32,116 bases of DNA from Sphingorhabdus sp. (lineage in GTDB: Bacteria; Pseudomonadota; Alphaproteobacteria; Sphingomonadales; Sphingomonadaceae), in NCBI RefSeq assembly GCF_029865925.1, contig NZ_JARXAI010000047.1:1-32116 (forward strand). The letters are read 5' to 3'. How positions within the stretch are numbered: position 1 is the first letter of the stretch; each line of letters opens with the position of its first letter. The notes beneath the pieces are model-generated. The model was not told the origin of the DNA and ran no database searches. It saw nothing but the letters and a program-made list of their open reading frames with translations. The position numbers were made by a program, and so were the translations under genes. Below are positions 8,190 to 16,056 of the stretch, in pieces.

Positions 8190-8654
8190 TTATGCCTCGC
8201 CGATCGTCGCGGCCAAGAACCAAGCGCGCTGCTCGGCTTGGTCAGTCCAATCATCCAGCAAGCCATCGGTCGCATTGTCACCAGCTTGGTCAGCAAGGGC
8301 CTTTGCGTCCTTCAGCGCCCTTATCAGCATCTCATTATCAGCATGCAATGCTTTCAGCATCTGGGCCGCATCGGTGGTAGTCGAATCATGGTCCTTGATC
8401 CGCTGCTTTGTTGCAATAGAACCAATCGAGGTTAGCGTATCCTGACCCAGCTTGCGGACGCGATCGGCGACAAGGTCAGTGGTGGCAATCAACTCGGTCG
8501 CCTGTTCGTCAAACAGCAAGTGATATTCGCGAAAATGGGGGCCAGTTACGTGCCAATGAAAATTCTTCGTCTTCAAATATAGCGCGTAATAATCGGCCAG
8601 AAGGCCATTTAATGCGTCGGCTAATGCCTTTTTGCTATTGTCACCAGCCGCCAT
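8190..8654 (-). CDS. dps: Dps family DNA-binding ferritin-like protein
   Basis: 154 residues from ATG 8654. AAGGA lies nine bases upstream. The upstream in-frame extension has no Dps similarity. Dps dodecamers store iron with hydrogen peroxide as oxidant and shield DNA under stress. The intersubunit ferroxidase site is visible: H33 in NFHWHV, H45 and D49 in YHLLFDE, then D60 and D64 in TDLVADRVRKLG. The last position is usually Glu (AER in E. coli), so D64 is a conservative but notable replacement. The lysine-containing N-terminus (GDNSKK) is short. It is monocistronic and ends at a shared terminator. I looked for an extracytoplasmic general-stress (EcfG-type) promoter and found no convincing match. 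Confidence 0.9.
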   Translation of the reverse strand: MAAGDNSKKALADALNGLLADYYALYLKTKNFHWHVTGPHFREYHLLFDEQATELIATTDLVADRVRKLGQDTLTSIGSIATKQRIKDHDSTTTDAAQMLKALHADNEMLIRALKDAKALADQAGDNATDGLLDDWTDQAEQRAWFLAATIGEA

Positions 8655-8966
8655 AAAATCATTCCTTTTGTGTGGGGGGAAGCTCACATATGGGAATGAA
8701 ATGCCGTTTTTCAAATCGATGGACTTTAAGAAGTAACCTATCAATTTGCCTGCGCCTTAAAAGATATAAACCAATCCGGTGGACAACTGCACTTAGCGCC
8801 CCCGGATTTAGCTGGCGATGATCGACCGAATCAAAATATGATATTCATGATCAAATGCCATGGCAACGTGGTGGCGAAGCAGCGTCAATCACGAGCCTGC
8901 ACTCGGCTCAACGCGATGGATGTTGGAATATTGGCATGGTTTAGCGTGCCATTCCTGCTTATGGGC
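8655..8966. other. Gene-free stretch upstream of dps and rpmG
   Basis: I see no coding frame here that looks real. It must hold the leftward dps promoter. A perfect 10-base palindrome TGCCATGGCA and a short hairpin (GAGCC 8893-8897 with GGCTC 8905-8909) are present but have no obvious role. Confidence 0.4.
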
Positions 8967-9040
8967 TTGACTTTCTGCGCGCGAATCCGCATTGGCGCGG
9001 ATCTGTGAACCGCGCAGATTTTCACCTGCGCAGTTTTTTT
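8967..9040 (+). promoter_or_regulatory. rpmG leader: -35-like TTGACT and attenuator-like hairpins
   Basis: TTGACT at 8967-8972 could be a -35 element; the -10 region (CATTGG) is poor. Downstream are two consecutive hairpins. Hairpin A is ATCCGC 8985-8990 with GCGGAT 8997-9002. Hairpin C is GCGCAG 9012-9017 with CTGCGC 9026-9031, followed two bases later by seven Ts at 9034-9040, the form of an intrinsic terminator. A third pairing, CGCGG 8996-9000 with CCGCG 9010-9014, would disrupt both. Mutually exclusive folds ending in a terminator just before a ribosomal protein gene are what a transcription attenuator looks like. The pairings are read directly from the sequence; regulation is inference. 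Confidence 0.5.
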
Positions 9041-9068
9041 CGGTATTTTTTGAACAAAGGAATGGGCC

Positions 9069-9236
9069 ATGGCGAAGCCAGCCACGATCAAGATCAAGCT
9101 GCTCAGCACCGCTGACACGGGCTTCTTTTACGTGACCAAGAAAAATCCGCGCAACATCACCGAAAAGATGACGTTCCGCAAATATGACCCCGTCGTGCGC
9201 AAGCATGTCGAGTTCAAGGAAGCCAAAATCAAGTAA
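9069..9236 (+). CDS. rpmG: 50S ribosomal protein bL33
   Basis: 55 residues beginning [20 protein letters not shown] and containing VTKKNPRN and [19 protein letters not shown], the standard bL33 sequence. It is the cysteine-free (C-) form, so it binds no zinc, as is usual in alphaproteobacteria. An AAAGG/AAGGA ribosome binding site lies about 10 bases upstream of ATG 9069. It is monocistronic: a terminator-like hairpin lies just upstream at 9012-9040 and a strong terminator downstream at 9266-9288. Confidence 0.96.
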   Translation: MAKPATIKIKLLSTADTGFFYVTKKNPRNITEKMTFRKYDPVVRKHVEFKEAKIK

Positions 9237-9265
9237 GCTAAAAGCTACTTGAAGGTTAATCGATC

Positions 9266-9288
9266 AGGGCGCTTCGGGCGCCCTTTTT
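9266..9288 (+). terminator. Intrinsic terminator of rpmG
   Basis: AGGGCGC at 9266-9272 pairs perfectly with GCGCCCT at 9278-9284 around TTCGG, and the stem runs into five Ts (9284-9288). It lies 30 bases after the rpmG stop and faces the convergent divK gene. Confidence 0.92.
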
Positions 9289-9316
9289 GATTCTTGCTGT
9301 GCAGTCCTGGGCGTTG

Positions 9317-9688
9317 TTAATACCCCCCAATAATCCCCTGCACCGACTCCAAAAACTTCATCATGGACACGGGCTTCGACAAACATCCCTTTGCGCCAGC
9401 AGCAACGATTCGATCTTCGTCGCCTTTTCCGGCGTAGGCGGTGACCGCAAGGACCGGAATGGAGGACAATCTAGCGTCCTTTTGCATGGCCTGTATCAAG
9501 TCGACGCCACTGACATGGGGCAATTGAATGTCCATAATGACAAGGTCGGGGGCAAATATGTGGGCTTGATCAAGCGCCAACCTTCCATCGCGCAGGCCTT
9601 GAACTTCAAACTGATGCGCCTGTAAAAGGTCGGTGAACAACTTGAGGTTGAGTTCATTGTCCTCAACAATCATCACCTTTTTACACAT
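9317..9688 (-). CDS. divK: DivK-like single-domain response regulator
   Basis: 123 residues, a lone CheY-like receiver. It starts MCKKVMIVEDNELNLKLF, nearly the same as Caulobacter DivK. Phospho-acceptor D53 sits in DLVIMDIQLP, the acidic pocket is E9/D10, T/A switch residues are in VLAVTAYAGKGDEDRI, and the conserved lysine is in LSKP. DivK links the DivJ/PleC kinases to the CtrA pathway and cell polarity. ATG 9688 is chosen because it matches the family N-terminus; the open frame upstream (to 9724) adds unrelated residues. In Caulobacter divK is followed by pleD, but here the next gene is convergent rpmG, so divK stands alone. It is divergent from the DUF3572 gene. Confidence 0.88.
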   Translation of the reverse strand: MCKKVMIVEDNELNLKLFTDLLQAHQFEVQGLRDGRLALDQAHIFAPDLVIMDIQLPHVSGVDLIQAMQKDARLSSIPVLAVTAYAGKGDEDRIVAAGAKGCLSKPVSMMKFLESVQGIIGGY

Positions 9689-9740
9689 TGCCACATTTTC
9701 CCGCTTTGCGTTCGCGAAGTCCATGGCTTAAGCGAAAGCC

Positions 9741-10010
9741 ATGGATGAAACAAACGACAAGTTAGACGCATCGGGTATCGCTTTCCAGGCATTGGTGTGG
9801 GCGCTGATGGAAGAATCGCGGGCAGAACGACTGTTGTCGCTCACGGGACTTACGCCGGAGGGTTTGCGCAGTAGCGTGATGGAGCGCAGCACACAGGCTG
9901 CGATCCTGTCATTTTTGGAGGCGTATGAGCCTGATCTGATTGCTTGCGCAGCGGTCATCGGCGTTTCGCCGGTTGTATTGGTGCAAGCGCGGCAGGCGCT
10001 GGAACCATGA
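9741..10010 (+). CDS. DUF3572 family protein
   Basis: 89 residues, an all-helical small protein of the DUF3572 family known from alphaproteobacteria. Conserved stretches are AFQALVWALMEESRAERLLSLTGL and ILSFLEAYEPDLIACAAVIG. No function is established. The gene is divergent from divK across 52 bases and its TGA overlaps the ATG of the next gene (ATGA at 10007-10010), so it leads a translationally coupled run of four genes. Confidence 0.75.
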   Translation: MDETNDKLDASGIAFQALVWALMEESRAERLLSLTGLTPEGLRSSVMERSTQAAILSFLEAYEPDLIACAAVIGVSPVVLVQARQALEP

Positions 10011-10663
10011 GCGTCACCGGTTCTCGACCACTTCTCATTTCCGATTGCGACGAAGTGCTGCTGCACATGATCGTTCCGTTTCGTGACTGGTTGGATGAGG
10101 CGCATCACATCCATTTCGACCTTGTCCATGGCGACTGGGGAGAGGCGCTGCGTCATAAGCATGACGGCACCATCGTCGAGCGCGGTCAGGTGTGGGAGTT
10201 GCTCAACGGATTTTTTGATACCGAAATGCACCGGCAACAGGCGATTGACGGGGCGGTAGACAGCCTTAACCGGCTGCGTGAGCATGCCGACGTGGTCATC
10301 CTTACCAACCTTCTGGATCACCGCGCAGGGCCTCGTACAGAGCAACTGAGGGCCGTTGGCATCGACGCGCCAGTTTATTGCAATCAAGGCGGCAAGGGTG
10401 AAGCGCTTGGTCGGATACTCGACGAGTATAAACCGAGCGTTGCCGTGTTCGTTGATGATCTTGGGCATCAGCATGAATCGGTCGGCGAACATTATCCCGA
10501 CGTGTGGCGTCTGCATTTCGTGGGCGAGCCATTGCTATGGGAACGCGTCAATCCATCGAAGGCTGCGCACGCAAGGCTTAACCGATGGGCGGACGCCGAA
10601 GTTTGGATCAGGGATAAGCTGGTTGCGAACATGCCAGCGCCCGCATTGGAAAAGGTAGTATGA
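10007..10663 (+). CDS. HAD family hydrolase
   Basis: 218 residues from ATG 10007, which overlaps the DUF3572 stop. Motif I is ISDCDEVLL (residues 11-19), with D13 and D15 as nucleophile and acid/base. Motif II is VVILTNL. A lysine motif lies in QGGKGEAL, and motif IV is VAVFVDDLGHQHESV. A helical cap (about 30-90) lies between motifs I and II. The substrate is unknown. Its final codons overlap the RidA gene. This coupling with RidA and a FemAB-like gene is suggestive but does not settle a pathway. Confidence 0.75.
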   Translation: MSVTGSRPLLISDCDEVLLHMIVPFRDWLDEAHHIHFDLVHGDWGEALRHKHDGTIVERGQVWELLNGFFDTEMHRQQAIDGAVDSLNRLREHADVVILTNLLDHRAGPRTEQLRAVGIDAPVYCNQGGKGEALGRILDEYKPSVAVFVDDLGHQHESVGEHYPDVWRLHFVGEPLLWERVNPSKAAHARLNRWADAEVWIRDKLVANMPAPALEKVV

Positions 10664-11124
10664 TGATTGAAGCAAAACTGGCTGAACTAGGCATTACACT
10701 GCCGCAACCTGCGGCGCCTGTGGCATCCTATGTGCCTGCAGTGGAAGCAAACGGCATGTTGTTCATTTCTGGCCAATTGCCCTTTGTTGACGGTAAGGTT
10801 TTAACCGGCCGCGTTGGTGACACCTGCAATCTTGAAGATGCCAAGGTCGCCGCCAAGGCGTGCGGGATCATGCTGATCGCGCAGATGAAGGCCGCGTTGG
10901 GCGGTGACCTTGATCGTGTTGAGCGGATCGTCAAACTGGGCGTTTTTATCGCGTCCGAACCCGACTTCACCGATCAACCCGAAGCTGCAAACGGCGCCTC
11001 CGACCTTATGGAGGCAGTGTTCGGCGATGCGGGTAAACATGCACGCGCCGCTGTGTCGGTGCCGGCCTTGCCACGCAACGCTGCGGTTGAAATCGACTGC
11101 GTTGTACAGGTGCGCGCCGCTTAA
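10660..11124 (+). CDS. RidA family protein (YjgF/YER057c/UK114)
   Basis: 154 residues. RidA proteins hydrolyse reactive enamine/imine intermediates such as 2-aminoacrylate, as trimers with active sites at subunit interfaces. The family signatures are FISGQLPFVDGK (residues 31-42), the helical IMLIAQMKAAL and DLDRVERIVKLGVFIAS, and the C-terminal HARAAVSVPALPRNAAVEID, which carries the conserved arginine needed for deaminase activity. It is longer than E. coli RidA (128 residues), with an extended N-terminus. It overlaps the HAD gene at its start and its TAATG stop/start junction joins it to the next gene. Confidence 0.87.
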   Translation: MMIEAKLAELGITLPQPAAPVASYVPAVEANGMLFISGQLPFVDGKVLTGRVGDTCNLEDAKVAAKACGIMLIAQMKAALGGDLDRVERIVKLGVFIASEPDFTDQPEAANGASDLMEAVFGDAGKHARAAVSVPALPRNAAVEIDCVVQVRAA

Positions 11125-12257
11125 TGACAGACGGCGTAACCGCCGAACTTTTAAGCAAGGTCAGTGATATATCCGCTAAACAATGGGATGCACTGAACCC
11201 GCAGGGCAATCCGTTTGTCAGCCACGCGTTTTTGTCGGCCCTTGAACAATCGGGGAGTGTTGGTCCAGGAACTGGCTGGTCGCCATCCCCTGTCATTATT
11301 CGCGATGCGGAGGGTGTTCCAGCAGCGGCGCTTCCCGCCTATTTTAAAACGCACAGCCAAGGCGAATATGTGTTTGACCATCACTGGGCTGATGCGTTTC
11401 ATCGGGCCGGCGGGCAATATTATCCCAAGCTGCAAATCGCCGCGCCATTCTCGCCCGTGCCGGGGCCACGTCTTCTGTTGCGTGACGAGGCGATGGCGTT
11501 GCCCATCTTGCGGGCCGCCGAAGCCGTGGTTGACCAGAACGGCTTATCGTCCGCACATGCCACTTTTGTCGAGCAAGGCGAGCTAGCGCTGTTCCGCGAA
11601 GCCGGCTGGTTGACCCGGGTGGGAACGCAATTTCATTGGCAGAACCGCGATTATGCCGACTTCGAAAGTTTCCTTGGTGCGTTATCGTCGCGCAAGCGCA
11701 AGGCCATCCGCAAAGAACGCGCCGGTGCACAGGCAGCCGTCCGCATACAACAGATTGCCGGCGCAGACATTACGCCTGAACATTGGGACGCGTTCTGGAT
11801 CTTTTATCAAGACACCGGCGCGCGTAAATGGGGAGCGCCCTATCTAAAGCGCGCGTTTTTCGACATCATTGGCGACAGCATGCGCGACAGCATTGTCCTG
11901 TTCTTGGCCTATGATCAGGACGGCCCGATTGCAGGCGCGCTGAATTTTGTCGGGCCGGATTGCCTTTACGGTCGCTATTGGGGCTGCACCCGCGATGTGC
12001 CATTTTTACACTTCGAACTGTGCTATTATCAGGCGATTGATTACGCCATCGCACATGGCCTAAACCGCGTTGAAGCAGGTGCGCAGGGCGAACATAAATT
12101 GGCGCGGGGGTACGAGGCTGTGCCTACCTATTCCGCGCACTACATTGCCAACGAAAGCTTTCGGAGTGCTGTCGCCGACTTTCTGGAACGTGAAACGCAA
12201 GCGATGGAGCGCGAGATTGAATTTTTGGGCGACATGGCGCCTTTTAAGAAGGGCTGA
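11124..12257 (+). CDS. FemAB-like acyltransferase (DUF482, GNAT-type)
   Basis: 377 residues of the DUF482/FemAB_like family, sometimes named 'peptidogalycan biosynthesis/recognition', which has the double-GNAT fold of FemABX. Recognisable segments are NPFVSHAFLSALEQSGSVG near the N-terminus, FTPV-like APFSPVPGPRLLL, LSSRKRKAIRKERA in the middle, and LNRVEAGAQGEHKLARGYEAVPTYSAH near the C-terminus. The acyl donor and acceptor are unknown; some homologues may use aminoacyl-tRNA, but this cannot be seen here. Its ATG overlaps the RidA stop (TAATG). It closes the coupled run that starts with DUF3572. Confidence 0.78.
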   Translation: MTDGVTAELLSKVSDISAKQWDALNPQGNPFVSHAFLSALEQSGSVGPGTGWSPSPVIIRDAEGVPAAALPAYFKTHSQGEYVFDHHWADAFHRAGGQYYPKLQIAAPFSPVPGPRLLLRDEAMALPILRAAEAVVDQNGLSSAHATFVEQGELALFREAGWLTRVGTQFHWQNRDYADFESFLGALSSRKRKAIRKERAGAQAAVRIQQIAGADITPEHWDAFWIFYQDTGARKWGAPYLKRAFFDIIGDSMRDSIVLFLAYDQDGPIAGALNFVGPDCLYGRYWGCTRDVPFLHFELCYYQAIDYAIAHGLNRVEAGAQGEHKLARGYEAVPTYSAHYIANESFRSAVADFLERETQAMEREIEFLGDMAPFKKG

Positions 12258-12287
12258 AGCCTGTCAAACGGCTCTTGCAATCCTCTT

Positions 12288-12305
12288 TTTAATCGCGCAC
12301 TTAAA
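12288..12305. promoter_or_regulatory. Candidate operator before the acyl-CoA dehydrogenase gene
   Basis: TTTAATCGCGCACTTAAA shares 13 of 18 positions, including the whole TTTAATCG half and the final TTAAA, with the centre of the inverted repeat before the thiolase gene (17546-17563). It lies about 20 bases before the first catabolic gene. It may be a shared regulator site, with the TetR protein encoded at 20666 an obvious candidate, but two sites are weak evidence. Confidence 0.3.
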
Positions 12306-12325
12306 TGGCCAGAGAGGAATCATGT

Positions 12326-13537
12326 ATGAGCACACCAAGCCCGCAGGAACTTGACGCATTTGAAAAGCAGTGCGACGCGTGGTTCGCCGAAAACACCGTC
12401 CGCGACCCCGGCTTCATGTTGCCGCTGACCTTTATGGAAGTGTCGACGGATCAGCAGTTTGATTTCCTGCGCGACTGGCAGCGCAAGGTATATGAGGCGG
12501 GCTATTTCGGTATGTCCTGGCCAACCGAATATGGCGGCTATGGCATGCATCCCGAATATCAGCGTATCGCCACGCGAGTCATGAAAAGCCATGATGCGCC
12601 GATCATGCTCAACGCGATTGCGAACGGCTGGACCGGACCATTGCTGCTTGATATCGGCCGTGAGGAAGACAAACGCCGCTTCATCAAGCCAATGCTGTCT
12701 GCTGAAGAAATCTGGTGCCAGGGCTTTTCGGAGCCTGAGCATGGCTCGGACCTCGGCAGCGCGCAGACCAAGGCTGTGCGTGATGGCGATGAATATGTCA
12801 TCAACGGCTCCAAAATCTGGACTTCCTTGGGTGACCGCGCTGATTATATGATCCTGCTTGCACGGACATCAAATGATGGGCCAAGCAAATATGCGGGCCT
12901 CAGCTTTTTCCTCGCGCCGATGAAGGTGCCGGGTATCGAAACCCGGCGTTTGAAGAAACTCACGGGTGAATATGGCTTCACCCAATGCTTTTTCACCGAC
13001 GCGCGTATTCCGGCATCGGGCCTCGTCGGCGAAGAAGGGCAAGGCTGGATGGTCGCAATGAAGACGCTGGAATATGAGCGCGGTGCCAAGGTTAATCCGG
13101 TCGGTGGCTATTTCGTCAAGGAAATGGACGTCATGGGTGTGGTCGACATGGCGCGTTCCGCCAAGCGCGGCGGCAAGCCAGTGCTGGATGACCCCGTCAT
13201 GCGCGATAAATTGGTCGACTATATGATAGAGATTCAGGCGCTGAACCTCAACAACCAGCGCCGCCGCATGGCCCCGCTGACCAGCGACCGTCCAATGGGC
13301 CTTGCCCTGATGAACAAGTTAGCGCGGACCGAGCTGGTGCGTGAGCTGACTGAATTCTCTCTGCAGTTCCAAGGCACGCGCGCGGGCTATTATGTTGGCG
13401 ATGAAAATGCCGTCGATGATGGCTATTGGCACCGGTCGTATCTCAACAGCTTTTCTGCCACCATTGGCGGCGGCACGAGCCAGATCCAGAAGAATATCAT
13501 TGGTGAGCATGTGCTTGGCCTACCCAAGGGGCGTTAG
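12326..13537 (+). CDS. Acyl-CoA dehydrogenase
   Basis: 403 residues, an FAD-dependent alpha,beta-dehydrogenase of acyl-CoA. The first ACAD signature region is visible as CQGFSEPEHGSDLGSAQT, with INGSKIWTSLGDRADYMILLART following. A mid-domain segment GEEGQGWMVAMKTLEYERGA and the C-terminal FSATIGGGTSQIQKNIIGEHVLGLPKG complete the fold. Such single-gene ACADs act on fatty, terpenoid or steroid-side-chain acids. ATG 12326 is preferred over 12305 because AGAGGA lies nine bases upstream. It is the first gene of the catabolic run and is followed by a repeat element at 13551-13679. Confidence 0.9.
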   Translation: MSTPSPQELDAFEKQCDAWFAENTVRDPGFMLPLTFMEVSTDQQFDFLRDWQRKVYEAGYFGMSWPTEYGGYGMHPEYQRIATRVMKSHDAPIMLNAIANGWTGPLLLDIGREEDKRRFIKPMLSAEEIWCQGFSEPEHGSDLGSAQTKAVRDGDEYVINGSKIWTSLGDRADYMILLARTSNDGPSKYAGLSFFLAPMKVPGIETRRLKKLTGEYGFTQCFFTDARIPASGLVGEEGQGWMVAMKTLEYERGAKVNPVGGYFVKEMDVMGVVDMARSAKRGGKPVLDDPVMRDKLVDYMIEIQALNLNNQRRRMAPLTSDRPMGLALMNKLARTELVRELTEFSLQFQGTRAGYYVGDENAVDDGYWHRSYLNSFSATIGGGTSQIQKNIIGEHVLGLPKGR

Positions 13538-13550
13538 GTAAGCTTCATGT

Positions 13551-13679
13551 TTCATTCCCGCGAAAGTGGGGAACGAAGTGACCGCGAGGTCAATCCATGG
13601 CCTGACTGCTTCACACGAAGCAACGGTGCGTAGACTTTAAGATTTGACCATGGCTGCCCGCTTCCACGGGTATGGCGAT
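13551..13679. repeat. Inverted pair of REP-like intergenic elements
   Basis: CATTCCCGCGAAAGTGGGGA at 13553-13572 is a short hairpin (CCCGC/GTGGG with GAAA loop). The complement of 13653-13677 reads CATACCCGTGGAAGCGGGCA, the same element in opposite orientation at about 80 bases distance. CATTCCCGCGAAAGCGGGAA-type elements are widespread in sphingomonad chromosomes. The pair fills the gap between the ACAD and crotonase genes and could act as a transcript stabiliser or partial terminator. Confidence 0.65.
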
Positions 13680-13693
13680 ACAAGAGGAATAAA

Positions 13694-14452
13694 ATGTCCG
13701 AAGTTCTAACCCAAGCCGAAAACGGCGTCCTGATCATCACCATCAACCGGCCCGAGGCAAAGAATGCGGTCAATCAAGCGGTCGCGCAAGGTATAGCTGC
13801 GGCTATGGAGCAACTTGATAGCGATAAAAGTCTAAATGCCGGCATCATCACTGGCGCGGGCGGTACATTCTGCTCAGGCATGGACTTGAAGGCGTTTTTG
13901 CGCGGTGAACTGCCAAGTGTTAAGGGCAAGGGCTTCGCGGGATTTATCGAATCTCCGCCCGCCAAACCTTTGATAGGCGCCGTTGAGGGCTATGCGCTCG
14001 CGGGGGGCATGGAAATCGCAATTGCCTGCGACCTGTTGGTAGCAAATGACAAGGCGCAGTTCGGTATTCCCGAAGTGAAGCGCAGCCTTGTCGCCGCAGC
14101 TGGCGGTTTGCTGACTTTGCCGTCGATCATCGGCAAGCGTATGGCGATGGAGCTTGCGCTAACGGGTGATTTCATCTCGGCACAGCGGGCATATGAGGTG
14201 GGTTTTGTAAACCGCGTTACCGAAGGCGCTGCTATTGATGCCGCGCTTGAGCTGGCAGCCAAGGTTGCCGCGAACGGACCGCTGGCATTGATTGCAACTA
14301 AGCGCGTGATCAACGAGCGCCCTGATTGGACGTCTGCGGAAATGTGGAAGAAGCAGAGCGAGATATCCGGACCAGTGCTCACATCGAAGGACGCGCGTGA
14401 AGGCGCTATGGCCTTTGCAGAAAAACGCAAACCGAACTGGCAGGGCGAATGA
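13694..14452 (+). CDS. Enoyl-CoA hydratase/isomerase (classical catalytic site)
   Basis: 252 residues of the crotonase fold. The oxyanion-hole segments are GGTFCSGMDLKAF and GAVEGYALAGGMEIAIACD. The two catalytic glutamates of a hydratase are present: E107 in GGMEIA and E127 in QFGIPE, 20 residues apart as in the rat enzyme. It should hydrate the enoyl-CoA made by the preceding dehydrogenase. AGAGGA lies ahead of ATG 13694. It is separated from the ligase gene by 33 bases, so the two are probably cotranscribed. Confidence 0.88.
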   Translation: MSEVLTQAENGVLIITINRPEAKNAVNQAVAQGIAAAMEQLDSDKSLNAGIITGAGGTFCSGMDLKAFLRGELPSVKGKGFAGFIESPPAKPLIGAVEGYALAGGMEIAIACDLLVANDKAQFGIPEVKRSLVAAAGGLLTLPSIIGKRMAMELALTGDFISAQRAYEVGFVNRVTEGAAIDAALELAAKVAANGPLALIATKRVINERPDWTSAEMWKKQSEISGPVLTSKDAREGAMAFAEKRKPNWQGE

Positions 14453-14485
14453 TCGCCGCACTCAAAATGTTGGAGGAGTAGAATA

Positions 14486-16021
14486 ATGGGTCACCCCGCC
14501 GTCCACGCCGCCGCCAATCCGGACAAACCCGCCGTCATCATGGCGGGTTCGGGTGAGATAATCACATATGGTGCGCTTGAGGCGCGGTCGAACCAGTGCG
14601 CGCATTTGTTTCGCGCGCTTGGTCTTCAACATGGAGACACGGTGGCATTTTGCCTCGAAAACCGCGCCGAGTTTTTCGATCTGGTTTGGGGCGCGCAACG
14701 GGCAGGGCTGGTTTACGTTGCGATCAGTTGCCGGCTGACCGCATCCGAAATTGATTATATTCTCAACGACAGCGGAGCGAAGGCGCTGTTTGCATCGCCC
14801 TATTTAGGCGCGACGCTCGGCCAGTTGGAAAGCGCGGTAAAGCCTTACATTTTGGGCGGCGAACATGCGGGTTGGGAAAGCTACGCTGCTGCCGTGGCCG
14901 ATTTGCCGACATCGCCGATCGCCGATGAGCGTGCTGGCACGGACATGCTTTACAGCTCAGGCACTACGGGCCAGCCAAAGGGCGTGCGCTTCCCGCTGCC
15001 TGAGGATCCGGACATTGCCGGTGCCTATGCGTTGTCCGGGCTTGCCATGATGGCGTTTAAATTCTCTGGCGATAGCATCTATTTGTCGCCAGCGCCGCTG
15101 TATCACGCCGCGCCCTTGCGGTGGTGCGCGGTGGTGCACAGGCTTGGCGGCACAGTCGTGGTCATGGAGAAGTTTGATCCCCAAGCTGCTTTGGCCGCAA
15201 TTGAAACGTACAAGATCACTGCTAGCCAATGGGTCCCGACGCATTTTGCGCGGATGCTTAAGCTCCCCGAAGACGTGCGTATGAAATATGACGTGTCGAG
15301 CCTGAATACCGCCGTCCATGCGGCCGCGCCATGTCCTGTTCCCATCAAGGACGCGATGATTGCATGGTGGGGCCCCGTGCTGCGCGAATATTATGCGGGT
15401 ACCGAGGGGCAAGGAATAACCTTCATCTCCAGCGAAGAATGGCTGACGCATAAGGGATCGGTCGGTCGGCCGCTGAACGCGATTATGCACATTTGTAACG
15501 AGGACGGGGATAATGTGCCGGTTGGCCAAGAAGGCACCGTATTCTTCGAAAGCGCGGCGTCGTTCAGCTACCATAATGATCCTGAAAAAACCAAAGGCGC
15601 CACCAACAAGCATGGCTGGACAACGCTTGGCGACGTTGGTCGCATGGATGAAGAGGGCTATTTGTACCTCACCGACCGCAAAAGCTTCATGATCATTTCA
15701 GGCGGGGTGAACGTTTATCCGCAGGAGATTGAAAACCATCTGGTGACACACCCCCGCGTCCGTGACGTTGCCGTTATCGGCGGTCCGCATGACGAAATGG
15801 GCGAAGAGGTCATCGCTGTCGTGCAGCCATTGGATATGGTCGACGCTGGCGATGCATTGCGCGACGAACTCACCGCCTTTGCCCGCGAAAAGCTGTCAGG
15901 TATTAAAATTCCCCGCCGGATCGATTTTCGCGAAGAGCTTCCACGCCACGATACCGGCAAACTTTACAAACGCCTGCTGCGCGATGAATATTGGTCGAAG
16001 CAGGACAAGCCATCAACTTAA
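14486..16021 (+). CDS. Acyl-CoA synthetase (AMP-dependent ligase, ANL family)
   Basis: 511 residues. The P-loop-like adenylation motif YSSGTTGQPKGV lies at about 155-166, YAGTEGQG near 307 is the A5-type aromatic/Glu motif, and the hinge region GWTTLGDVGRMDEEGYLYLTD leads to DRKSFMIISGGVNVYPQEIE (about 395-415). The catalytic lysine is in DTGKLYKR close to the C-terminus. It activates a carboxylic acid to its CoA thioester via an acyl-AMP. No substrate is evident; the size and motifs fit fatty or aromatic acid ligases. GGAGGAG precedes the ATG. It is followed by the aldehyde dehydrogenase gene after 35 bases. Confidence 0.9.
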   Translation: MGHPAVHAAANPDKPAVIMAGSGEIITYGALEARSNQCAHLFRALGLQHGDTVAFCLENRAEFFDLVWGAQRAGLVYVAISCRLTASEIDYILNDSGAKALFASPYLGATLGQLESAVKPYILGGEHAGWESYAAAVADLPTSPIADERAGTDMLYSSGTTGQPKGVRFPLPEDPDIAGAYALSGLAMMAFKFSGDSIYLSPAPLYHAAPLRWCAVVHRLGGTVVVMEKFDPQAALAAIETYKITASQWVPTHFARMLKLPEDVRMKYDVSSLNTAVHAAAPCPVPIKDAMIAWWGPVLREYYAGTEGQGITFISSEEWLTHKGSVGRPLNAIMHICNEDGDNVPVGQEGTVFFESAASFSYHNDPEKTKGATNKHGWTTLGDVGRMDEEGYLYLTDRKSFMIISGGVNVYPQEIENHLVTHPRVRDVAVIGGPHDEMGEEVIAVVQPLDMVDAGDALRDELTAFAREKLSGIKIPRRIDFREELPRHDTGKLYKRLLRDEYWSKQDKPST

Positions 16022-16056
16022 GGCTATAACGCCACAGACTCATCAGGAGATGGACA

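Noticed and set aside
8655-8800. General stress (EcfG-type GGAAC...CGTT) promoter before dps
   Set aside because: No GGAAC with a CGTT at proper spacing is present on the minus strand.
9728-10516. Long minus-strand open frame (262 codons) opposite DUF3572 and the HAD gene
   Set aside because: The plus-strand genes have family motifs and coupled starts; the antisense translation shows none.
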